From: Chlorophyllum brunneum
Taxonomy: Eukaryota; Basidiomycota; Agaricomycetes; Agaricales; Agaricaceae
NCBI GenBank assembly: GCA_963576785.1
Contig: OY756140.1
Coordinates: forward strand, 2,728,001 to 2,792,000
Direction of reading: 5' to 3'
DNA length: 64,000 bases
Of the stretch, positions 23,672-33,738 are shown piece by piece. Each line of letters begins with the position of its first letter. Position 1 is the first letter of the stretch. Under the pieces are notes generated by a model, which did no database searches, had not been told where the DNA came from, and worked only from the letters and a program-made list of their open reading frames with translations. The translations under genes were made by a program, and so were the position numbers.

Positions 23672-25052
23672 TCAGGAGTTGTTGATCTCACGACGGCTCG
23701 ACTCGCCACTGGACTGGGGGTATGTGGAGAGCGAAGGTTTCGTTTCCCCGAGGGCGGGCAAGGGTGTTGTTTGTGTGGGTCTCATCCTCGAGCGATTTGA
23801 GGCCTCAAAGTGACGTGAATGCCTGGAATTGCCTTTGGGCAGTGGTTGAGGTGGTCGTTGCTGCTTGTGAACAGGGGGACGTTGGTGATTGTTTCCACGG
23901 AATTCTCTGCCGTTGGATGGGAAACCTTGGGAACTTAGTGTTGGCTGCGGAGCTGGCAGCGCAGGCGCATTGCCAGGTCCCCTGCCAACCGAGGATGCTA
24001 CTGTGGGCCGGTTGGAAGTCGTATTTGTTCGAATGTTACGCTCTTTCGGTGGTTTCGGTTCTCGGGGTGGAGGGGGTGGGCCGGGATCATAGTCGGGATT
24101 GAATGCTTGCCATGTTGTCCCAGATGGGTCGCAGAGGCGACCCCTGATACTGCTAAAAGTATAATACTGGATGTGTGGTTGAGGTGATAGTGATGGCATC
24201 ATGCTCATCAATCTCTCATAGATGACATAGCCTGCATGGGCGTCATTGGCGGCATCTGTTCAGGGGTATTGGGATTAGAATGATGATATTTGCAATATGA
24301 GGACCTGAAACACTGACACATCTGTTGAGGTTCGGTCAACATGCGTTCCCAGTTACTACGCGTAATTTTCCCTTTGGCGAGTGCACAATTCTCGTAGGTA
24401 GCAACAAGGCGTGCAAGTCCCAGAGGATTTGTATACTTCCCTTTCCACTTGCTATTGTCAACTGTTCGGGCAAGAAGAGCGAGATCGACGCAGTTCCTAA
24501 CGTCAGCTCGCCAGTCTTGATACAGTTTCTTCGTATCACCTGTCAATTGCGTGAGCATAGATAGGAAGCAAAAGCGAACATCACCTGACCCTGTATGCCT
24601 ACCCCAGCCTTGGCGAAGTCTGGATCAAGCAGGAACTCACGCAATTTTGACGGGAATTCTAGAGCCGAACGAAAATAGGTAAGATAGCTATCAGCTGGAG
24701 TGTCTGCCTCACCCTGCATCGCAGTGACTTGCAAGAGAAGTATGGTTCCACGGTTTGCAATTTGGACCAAGGCAACGGGATTCTCGGTTTGGCCTTTCAC
24801 GAAGGTTGGTTTCCATTCGAGGTCGAATCCATAGACACCATGATCAAGCTGTTCAAGCGCACGGTTGGCCTCCCGATGATCACGTATGTAGAGGAGCTGG
24901 GCATTTGGATGCTTTACTTTCCACGAATACGGAATGGTTGGTTCAGGTGGGCTGACCAGGGCCGATTGAGATGAGGCGGGTGTTACCGGAACTGGAGAGC
25001 TGTGTAAATGAGTAATGGGTTGCATAGGCGACTGAGGCTTTAGCGCTGCCAT
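23672..25052 (-). CDS. DEDDy 3'-5' exonuclease-domain protein
   Basis: Putative RNase D/WRN-type exonuclease. Exons 24713-25052, 24590-24658, 24318-24539 and 23672-24255 give 404 aa. The first intron (54 nt, GTGAGG...CTCTAG) is in frame and easily missed; removing it restores the normal spacing between LLLQVTAMQ and EFPSKLREFL. Catalytic motifs are intact: Exo I GFDLEW (D-x-E), Exo II in GVGIQGDTKKLYQDW, and Exo III YAANDAHAGYVIYERL (Y-x3-D). After the domain comes a tail of about 170 residues rich in Pro, Gln, Ser and Arg with a run of six prolines, probably disordered. No helicase or HRDC domain is attached, so this is a stand-alone exonuclease like EXD2 or fungal WRN-exo proteins. Confidence 0.88.
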
Positions 25053-26142
25053 GGTGCTTCAGTTCCTGATTCCAAGGGAGATGGAGCACAAAAGCTAGTG
25101 AAAACGGGGACGTTGAGTGCGTGAGGCTTTAGTGTCGGCTGTGTAGCTGGGTGCTAGTGCATGGGCATGGGCAGGCTGTGTGTTGCAAATACGTTTGGGT
25201 TAGTCACATCTATATTCGGCCAGCGCATGTAAAGCGGCTGGATGGATTCTTTCTATTAATAAGTCCGCACACGAAAATCAGCATAAATAGGAAGGCGAGC
25301 AAATGGTGATAAGCCTTGGCAAGGGTAGGATTGGGCGAGAAGACCGGCGTGTCAAGTGATGATAATAAATGGATTTGGGGACTGATTGACACCAGTGAGG
25401 CTGAGACAGGGAGGTCTGTTAACGGAGCACGAAAAGCGACCACAGCCAGTGGCAGGATAATTTGATATGTTACCCTGCAGGATGATGGTGAAAATGTTTC
25501 AAGGACATCAGATGGGATAGCTTCCGGTGAGGAGAAGAAATGCTCTGCTTTGAGGTGCAGGTACTCGAGCCCAGCGCCCAGTAGTAGGCACCCAGAGTCC
25601 AGGGGCTGCAAGGACAGAAACGGCTTACTGGATGTGACAAAGTCTGATCCACCGTGAGAGGAAGCCAAATTTAACCTGGGTGACGGCAGCTGATTGGATG
25701 CTATTTGGAGGCACGGCCCCGACCCATTCAAAAATTGTTCAGCTGGCGTCACACGTATGTGTCACACTCTATACCAATGCCAGTCTGCCAAGACAACTCA
25801 CAAGGCACACAGCCGTGATGTGCAGTTTTTGCACCGACCTATTTTGCCAATGCCAGCAGACCCCTTTGCTTTTGGTAGCTTTGACCACGAATGCAGCAGG
25901 ACCCATCGGAGCTCCGAATATCAGGTCTTTCTCTAACCAAAAACACGTATCATTGCCACAAGCTATTCTTGGCTCCGAGCATTTTCCTGGTTCGAAAATA
26001 GTTCAGGGAACAGGCCGGCACAAAAAGTCTTGGCAAAAAGTCTTGGGGACGTGAACAAAAATAGTTCACCAGTGAGGCTTAAGAACAACCCTCTGCGCTG
26101 TCCCTCCTAGTTCTTGGGCCCCATTAGCTCTTCCTTGCAACC
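25053..26142. other. Divergent intergenic region
   Basis: About 1.1 kb between two opposed starts. A 180-codon minus-strand frame (25210-25752) has no ATG at its start (GTG) and no recognisable domain apart from a hydrophobic segment near its C-terminal end (LLAFLFMLIFVCGL), so I do not call it. The rest probably holds the two promoters. Confidence 0.4.
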
Positions 26143-26939
26143 ATGAATTCTGCCCATCCCCTCCCGGAATCATCTTCCTACACCCGTAATCTTTCTGACA
26201 GCGACATAAAACGCATGGTGACATCGTCGTTTCAAATCCTGGAACAGGTCAGTTCTTTCTTACGTACGTCTCTTCCACCTTGTTCTTATCACCCTTCAGC
26301 CCTCTCCGCCCACTCTGCGAGAAATACTTGCTGCCTATCGAACGAAGGGAGATGGAGACCGTGATATGCTTCTTGCAATGCTGAACGCAAAGGCCGCAGA
26401 GGATCAGGTTCGTATCATCCATAATATATTTTGCATTTGAATCATGTCTGACTTTCGCATAGCGGATAGCTGCGATGGTAAACCTCCATCGTACTGTATT
26501 GGATGTATATCAGACCTCTTTTGAGCCCCTACCCCCGTCTCGTGCCAACGGCAGCTATCACTACCCCACCCCTTCCTTTACTCAATCACCACCTCGTTGT
26601 GAACAGAGGTCGAGTCGACGAAGTCAATATCCTCGTGCACCGTCGAGAAGTCGATCTCCACGCATCCACTCACATATCCTTCCTCCTCGAGACACACTCT
26701 TGTACCACGAACCGCCGCGCAAGCGCCATCGTAGCTCGCATTCACCTCCCCCCACTCATGCTGGTGCCTACGACTCCCATCCTGGTTCGCAGCATGAGCA
26801 ATTCCCTCCTTCCCCCTACTCATCCTCAGACAGAAGCGACTCCGCTGAGTACTCTCCGCGGTCGCGCCAATCAATGGCAATAGGCTCTCTCCTTTCATCT
26901 GGGCCAAGTAAAGACATGAACGGAGATATCCAGGAATAG
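26143..26939 (+). CDS. Conserved-type hypothetical, Ser/Arg/Pro-rich
   Basis: Exons 26143-26247, 26300-26407 and 26463-26939 join in phase to 229 aa. I do not recognise a named domain. The first ~95 residues look folded and helical: SDSDIKRMVTSSFQILEQ, then PPTLREILAAYRTKGDGDRD and MLLAMLNAKAAEDQRIAAMV. From about residue 105 the protein is low complexity, with Ser/Arg dipeptides, His and Pro runs and a basic EPPRKRHRSS patch that could act as a nuclear localisation signal, suggesting a nuclear or RNA-associated role (inference only). The introns have good donors and acceptors and the ATG has a fitting context (CAACCATGA), so the gene itself is probable. Confidence 0.7.
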
Positions 26940-27621
26940 TGGTGCACATGACTATATGGCTTACGAGCCGAGTTCCTCACACCATGTCAGCTGTTAATAT
27001 GTTGATTTCATGATTCATCGTCTTTGCCGAGTTACACGTATTTATTCTTACCTTGTCTTCGACTGTACCATACTTTCCGATACCACACCGGATTTCTTCT
27101 TGCCATTGTAGTATTCCGTAGCTTACTGAACTCATGCGTTCTTTGTATGTAATGATTGCTTGTAATGTGGTCTGGGTGCTGTGTTTCCACCAAGGAAAAC
27201 CAGAAAAACCAGGCGTTCAACTTGTCAAAAAGCATTTTGGTCCTCTGCGCTGTGACCTTTTCCTTGGCTTGTGAACCGTGTTTGGTTCATCACCTTGGCA
27301 GCGTTTTCCACCCCTTTAGAATTGGAAAAGCGACTGGTCGCATATCATGACCTATTTTTGGCCCGTCACTGGGACGTTCGCACCTCATTTCAGGTTGAAT
27401 GTGGAGATGTTTACGTGGGTGATCACGTCAATCTTACGCTTTAGTCTGACTCGTTGTATGGGCCAAGAATGCACAAAACTGGGCCACCTTCCGCTTGAGC
27501 CGGAACCGTTTCAATCTTATACGATTGCTATAATTAGCTCACTCGTGATAACCAGACACGTGACGGACGCGTGCATTTCCAACCGGAAAGCACGCGTCTC
27601 TGCTGCGTCCGTTCATCTCTG
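26940..27621. other. Intergenic region, 3' flank and RING-gene promoter
   Basis: About 680 bp without a supported coding region. It contains the 3' end of the upstream gene and the promoter of the RING-finger gene. Confidence 0.45.
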
Positions 27622-29076
27622 ATGCCAGAGGACGAGTTCGATAGTTTTCCCGACCCTTTTGCAGGTATCAGCGAATCGGAGTGGTCCGCCTTATTAGATC
27701 GACCGGAGCTCGTTCCTGTAGGCTTCGATGGCCAACAACAGGATCCATCCAATACGACGACGGGATCGTCTGACTATGGAGATGACAGTTTCATGGACCC
27801 AGGCGCCCTGGCGGAGCTTGATCGTATAGAAGCATCCCTACCAAATCTTAGAGGATCGTCATCTGCAACTCGTGGTGGGTGTCTGTTTTCCATCTATCTG
27901 CTGTTCGCAAGGACTTATATGAATACAACAGCAAATGAGACTGACCCCTTACGTCCCCACGGTCTGTTGAGTAAGTCTACAAACTCTGATCCTTGTCTTG
28001 CCGTGCTCAATCAAATTAGGAGGTAAATGCATTTACACTGGACTCATCCACATTGACACCTGGCTCCGATTGACTATTCATTGCAATCACACTATTTTTC
28101 GAACATAGACCATAATCTTGTCCCGCAGGAGATAGGGGGAACTGTTGCGTATCCAGTGCAGGCAGCAGAGGGACAAGGTGATTCACAGGATTCGGCTTCT
28201 AGGCCAAATGAAATACTGAATCCTTGGGGCCATCAGGAACAAGACACTCACACCTACCCGTGAAGAGGCCGCACAGTCAGAGCTCTGACAGTCCAAGAGT
28301 CAAAAAAGGAAAAACGAGAGTTGCTGAAAGGGTCAAACGTTTCCTCGAAGATTATGAAGAGGAATTAAGCTGTCCTATGTGGGTTTTCTATTGAGCTTAA
28401 GAATCATCACTGATACATCTGTGGCCTAGTTGTTATGACTTCTTGTGAGCTCTTTTCCTTGGCATCACATGGAACTACGACAGAACTGCTTGAAGTGTAG
28501 TCACACACCTTGGCAATCCGTGTGGCCATAGCTACTGCGGTGATTGTGGATGGCAATGGGTCAAGAAGAACGTATGTGGATCGTTGCACATTTGACCACA
28601 AACTAACCTAGTCCCAGAACCATAATGAATGCCCCCTTTGCCGAGCAAAGCTAGTCAAAAGCGAGCCACTCATTCCGAATATAGCCATGGATAGCCTCGT
28701 CGAAAAGTACACAGAGCATCTAGGTTCCGTGGGAGACGTGGATTGGCTGCCTCACGGTTCCAAATTTAAAGAACGGACTTGTCGAAAAGAGTAGGCCTTG
28801 GATGAGAGCTCCCAAGCAGAGGTGAACTAACACTGGAATGACCGTTCGTCTAGGAAATGGAAGGCTTCTGCTAGTGCCGGACTGCAAGCACCCAAAGTGG
28901 AGATGTGTCCCATCGTGATCGACGACTTGCTTGAGGGTCGCTCGGAGGTCTTCTCCCTTTCAAGTGACGAAGACAGCTCATACGTTGAAGAGACAGCTCA
29001 AGAGGGGTCGCGGGTAGGAATGGCTAGAACCCGTTCGGATCGCCAACTCCGGAGGACGAGAGTGAGGCGAAGGTGA
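27622..29076 (+). CDS. RING-finger protein, probable E3 ubiquitin ligase
   Basis: Multi-exon gene; the spliced RING reads ELSCPICYDFF, then THLGNPCGHSYCGDC and NECPLCRAKL, which is C-x2-C ... C-x-H-x2-C-x2-C ... C-x2-C (C3HC4). Upstream lie an acidic N-terminus (MPEDEFDSFPDPFAGISESE) and a basic coiled segment (VKKGKTRVAERVKRFLEDYE). The last exon encodes a Ser/Asp/Glu-rich and Arg-rich tail ending RRTRVRRR. Supported exons: 27622-27874, 27932-27970, an optional 3-nt exon (GAG) near 28018, 28109-28177, then the RING exons, where introns cut the RING codons twice; the final exon enters through a CGTCTAG acceptor. The 5' intron choices are consistent in phase but less certain than the RING part. 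The substrate is unknown. Confidence 0.75.
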
Positions 29077-31426
29077 TCTCGGGTGACTCCTCCGCTAGCC
29101 CTCTTCGTTGAACCCTATTCCAGTTGTAAGCCGTATTTGCAACCTTATCTATGGTACCATTGCCTCACCGAGACAGAGGGCGACTGTTCACTTCATCCTC
29201 AACCTGCAGTTCTCTCGCACTGCGGAACAACGACAACTCCAAACCTTATTCGTACACATACACCCACTCTCATCCTGGGCTGGACAAAGTGCGATCCATA
29301 TTCATGGGACGCTTCCGCACCATGACACGGTCAACACAGTGTTATTCCGGGCGATTGCGGTGGAGTAGGCTCAAATCCGATGTAACAGTTTCGAGGGTCC
29401 GGCTGTGTTCGAACAGGCCAATCGGTAGGGGGATCGCTATGAAACAAATTCTATCGACCCTAGTGTTCGAGTTCGCTTCTGAGTGGGCAGTGGTGCTTGG
29501 GTCTTGGATTTCACCCGGCCCCAGTGGACACAGGTTCACATAGACCCTGGTGTGTGGTAGTTCGGGTGTAGCGCCTGGGACCGGTCATTGATAGCAGACT
29601 AGTAATTGTCTTGTAGACATTTCTCTTGGGATTCCCCTTGAGACAGTGATTGGCGTCGAACTTATGGATGCTGTCTTCACCCACCTGAACCTTCAGAATT
29701 TGGTTGTCTTACTTTGACTTGTGCTCACGTTAGGAATCTGATGCATGATGAATGACGAGTGCACATCCGTATCCCTGGTGCTCATCGCCTCACCCAGAAG
29801 CCTTACCCGTGGTCGCAATATCGTTGTGTTATTTTTAGTTCCACGCAATGAACTGGGCTCTTTTTTGCCCCGGCCACACATGTTTGTCAGTTGCGTCTGA
29901 GAACCTCACATCGGACACCTAAAGTAAGAATATTCTTCTAGTTTCTGGAACAGACAAACTGTTCTTAGCTTTCACACCAATGGATGACTTCTCTTTCCCA
30001 TTTTTAGACGCCTACTGTATTGTCGTGCCCAGGCTGAAAACGGGCTGTGTCATGGTCGCTGCCAGTCTTGACATCCATTTAATCGCGCGTAAGTACTCGT
30101 GTTTCCACAGTGATGGCAACCGACCATGAAGTACGCTTCAGGCGACCACCAACGTAAGTCGTTAGCGTCATCCCTTCCTGCCAAGAAATGTTGAGAGGAA
30201 GAAAACTTTTCTCAGCGCTGCTTCTGCGACTCGGGAATGTATGCTTGGGAGTACATTGAAAATGTTATGACGATTATCTAGTCACGACAAGCCGGATTTC
30301 AAATACTTCTCCGTTTCTCCTGTTTAGCCCACGCTCTCAGGATTTTCCCAAGCTCAACTGCCTATGGATCCTCTGTTTTGAGGAGCTTCAGCAACTAAGG
30401 AAGCGCTCTCTGTTCGTCTCTGACTGATGTTGGCATCGGATCCGAACGTCGGGTTCGAGGTCTATAAGCAGGTCGCCGAGATCGGAAAGCCCATCCAGCA
30501 CCTTTGTCCTTTGTCCACATGCCTCGTCGGGCGTTTTTGAACGTTTGCCGCCCGTTCTCGGGAAGACTTTCGCGAACTTCTCTGAGGAAAATCCCAAACC
30601 CAAAGGGCAGAAGATTCAAACAGCGCCTGGGCGTGAGGACGATAAAACGGACGAAAACGAGGTGATGAGTCGTTCGGATTCTATAATTGGGTGATTCTAT
30701 GAAGCCAGAATCGGCAGCTCAACAGTTTTAAGTGAAGCCACCGACGGCGAAGTCACGTATCAGTCAGTCACAAATCTCGTGGGAGGGTGCCCATCGTGCT
30801 GTTTTCATCCTACAGCACGATGGACAGGGAAGATGTCCCAGGCTATGGCTCCACCTTCGGAAGAGGAGATGAGAGATATCACCGGCCATTCTGACAATGA
30901 GCCCCCATTTACTGCTACTGTCGTCTGAGCTCGCTTTCTACGATTTTCGACCAGAAGACAGAGAAGAGGCACCATAGCAGTTGTGCCGGAATGAGTGCCG
31001 AAGAAAGCGGGGAGGTCTCTTCAAACTGATGGACGCCTTCCAAGAATAGACAGGGTTAGTGAAAGGGGCTAAAATGTCGACACGAGACTCTGGTGACTAT
31101 GATGTTGGCTGATAGTGGGATAGCAAGCGGCGGAGGTGGTGGTAAGTGTTATAATTGGATTGTTCATTCGAGCAATTGGTTCCGTGATAGAACGATGGAT
31201 GGAACTGCGTGATTTCAATTGAGATATCGGAACGCTCATGTTTTATCCGGAGAACCTGGCCTGACTTTCCTACGTTCTTTCTCTTTGGGGTATTTTCCTT
31301 GTTGCCAACTTCGGTATGCCCTCCTAGATTGACCATACTAATAAATCCGTCCTTGTGTTTGTCGTTGATGCACATCTTGAGACACTCGACAACCCAAATT
31401 AATAAAACAAAAATCTGGTCGAGTAT
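29077..31426. other. Long gene-poor region
   Basis: About 2.35 kb without a gene I can support. Short frames exist on both strands (for example 30388-30619 minus and 30423-30540 plus), but none shows a domain, a fitting start or splice partners. A perfect inverted repeat lies at 30791-30823 (separate entry). It could hold a non-coding transcript or a decayed gene; nothing in the bases decides this. Confidence 0.4.
30791..30823. repeat. Perfect 12-bp inverted repeat (hairpin)
   Basis: CCATCGTGCTGT at 30791-30802 is exactly complementary to ACAGCACGATGG at 30812-30823, with a 9-nt loop. It is not followed by a T-run and lies in the gene-poor region. Confidence 0.75.
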
Positions 31427-32460
31427 CTATTCAAGGTTAGTATCACTTTTATCATCATCGAAATTATTTCCTCCCGTTCGCTTCGACGTCCGGTCCGAAA
31501 AACGGGAAATGGTTTGAGCAACAATATCGTCTAAGAGTTCCGGTGGCAGGTCGTACTCAGAGCTGCGAACGACAATGGTATATGCAGCTAGAAGGAAAAG
31601 TGACGATCATCAGATAAGGAAATTAATGTCAGGTACAAATGGACCAACCATCTTCGATCTTTTCTAGTGATTGTGCGGTGACGGCCTGCTTTTTGCGTAG
31701 ATCCGGCACGAAGGACGAATACTGTTCAAAGTCTAGTGGTTTTTTGCGGGGGGATTGAGTTCGTGAAGAGGATTGACTAATCTCGGCCCTCCCACTCACC
31801 CGCCTTGCATGCTCTGACAAATGCACAGACTTGGGTTGCATTATTCCGGCCACCTTTGTGTGAAGAAAGGCCAGATATAGCGAACCGCATAAGTTCGCCC
31901 GTCAGATCTGAAAGGCCAAGGAGGTAGTCTGAGACAGTCAATGGAAAGAACTGGGGTTCTCGTTACAATGCCTGCCAAGACCGCTCGTGTTAGAGGGACG
32001 TACAGGAACGCCCTCGGGAGATGAGAGCGAGTGTTGGACGGCTTCGTATGAGATCAAGGTACCGTGCTGCAGGTAGTGAGCAAAACTGAACGCCTCTATG
32101 TACTCTTGAAGACCTGGAGAGACCTGGCGCTGATATCGCCAGAAGCGATCGCCTACCAGTTCATGTGCGAGACCTGCGTAGATGCGCTGGACTTCCCGAA
32201 GCTTGGAAAATCCACGTTTCGCGGCACGGGTGTGTGAAGTGTCGTCGCCTTCGAGAGCGATACGGTGAAGAAGAAAGATGACTTTCTTTGATAGATTGGT
32301 GACATCGCGGCTGGTCTGCACGCATAAGCTGATATGTTACTGTGTCAAGTGTGCTGGGGTGGTGGACCTTAATAAGACGCTCCCGCCTATCGTTGTAGTC
32401 GTCAATATCGGCCCTGAAAGACTCGAAATCTGCGAGGAGGTTGCTCCTGTTGGGGGGCAT
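31427..32460 (-). CDS. Translin-associated factor X (TRAX)
   Basis: Translin-family protein; with translin it forms the C3PO RNase, in which TRAX carries the catalytic acidic residues. Exons 32368-32460, 32004-32315, 31800-31950, 31649-31732 and 31427-31587 give 266 aa, near the usual ~280. TRAX-type signatures: VSPGLQEYIEAFSFAHYL (with the Glu pair of the active site), SDYLLGLSDLTGELMRFAI, and DFEQYSSFVPDLRKKQAVTAQSLEKIEDAAYTIVVR near the C-terminus in parts. The first residues (MPPNRSNLLADFESFRADID) follow a short first exon. Translin itself is not in this window. It is divergently paired with a HIT-domain gene over 72 bp. Confidence 0.9.
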
Positions 32461-32532
32461 GGTGAGACGGGCGAGGTCACGTGGGAGGAACAGGTCGGGC
32501 GGGGTCCGGTGTTTCAAGTCTTCGTCTCCAAC
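32461..32532. promoter_or_regulatory. 72-bp divergent promoter with CACGTG box
   Basis: The start codons of TRAX (minus) and the HIT protein (plus) are only 72 bp apart, so the 5' leaders and core promoters must overlap. GTCACGTG, a bHLH/Cbf1-type E-box, sits at 32476-32483 (core CACGTG 32478-32483). No TATA box is seen. Confidence 0.6.
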
Positions 32533-33462
32533 ATGGCTTTCTCTCCCAAGCCAGGCTGCCCAATGTGCAGCATCATTGCCTCTGCGTCCCACACCACCCC
32601 AAACTCCCCCCGCTCGCCCTCATTTCCACCGGGCTCAACCCAGCCCGAAGTTCTATGGCGCGATGACAACTTCACCGCCTACAGAGAAAAGGCCAACCCC
32701 GTCTCCTCCAAGGGTCATCTTATCATCGCCTTCAAGTATGTTCCCCATGATATGCTTCACCGATACTGCTAACACTCAATCCTAGTCTCCATGTACCATC
32801 AATATATACCCTAGTACGTCTATACCAACTCCGCAGCAGCAACGGACGGCTAAGTATTCGCTAGTCCTCGACAGACCTCCCCCTCCTTGTCAATGTTCGC
32901 AACCTCGCAACCCGCCTCCTTACCTCTCTTCTACCAGACGTCACGCCAGCGTCCCCCTCAACCTCCCTACCTGCTCAACAGCCCGATCCCCTATTCCGCA
33001 TTGGCTTCATTACGCCACCATTCAAGGATAATAAGATACCTGTAACAGACCACCTTCATGCACACGCATATATTACACCGGCGGACCTCATGGGGTGGTG
33101 GAGAGGCATCGCATATGGACCGCTGGCCTGGTATCCTATTGACGACCTAATTGCTGAAATCAGGTTCGTTCCCATGCATTATGATGCTTGACCAAAATTA
33201 ATTCCGCCTCAAATCTCCTTTCAGAGAGTCTGTTTCGAACAATCGTGTCAAGTCTGGATATGAGAACCGTTCGCGAGCCCCCATTGACCTTGTCCCCAAT
33301 GCGGGCGCTCGATCCGGAACTGCAGATGGTATAGAGACCACGGAGCCGGGAATAGCACCTCCGCTAGAATCGCTGGAAGAAGGCCAACCATCGCCCCTCT
33401 CTCTCTCTCCCACACCCTCTATGCTTACGCCGCAGAGCCAGATACCCCAGTTGAGTGTATAG
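32533..33462 (+). CDS. HIT-domain (histidine triad) nucleotide-binding protein
   Basis: Probable nucleotide hydrolase or transferase of the HINT3/aprataxin-like branch. Exons 32533-32735, 32786-32813, 32865-33163 and 33225-33462 give 255 aa. The HIT fold is recognisable: CPMCSIIA near the N-terminus (a zinc-type C-x2-C as in many HINT proteins), VLWRDDNFTAYREKANPVS, GHLIIAFNLHVPS, and the triad-like HLHAHAYI (H-x-H-x-H). A long middle insert (about residues 95-120) and a Pro/Ser-rich tail (from about residue 190) distinguish it from small HINT enzymes. The start ATG is the only one in front of the conserved CPMC. Confidence 0.82.
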
Positions 33463-33738
33463 CATTTTTAAGATGAATTTGGATGTGTTCTTGTTGACCC
33501 GTCCACCCCTGTCATACTTCAAATAACGACTATGTCCCGTAGTAATATTCTTAGTTCCCTCCCCAATGTTGGCTTTTGGCTCAGGACCGGACTTGTTTCA
33601 TCTATCATTGCGTCGCAATAGTGGTGTATACTCAGCGATTATTCCAACTGGGATATTCCACCCTTTCATTCATTGCTACAGGACCATCATGATTCATTCG
33701 CTGTGTTGTCGACTACCCTCTCTTTATTTCCGGGGGGC

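Noticed and set aside
25210..25752. 180-codon minus-strand frame with a hydrophobic end
   Set aside because: It starts with GTG, has no early ATG and no recognisable domain; it could be revisited with RNA data.
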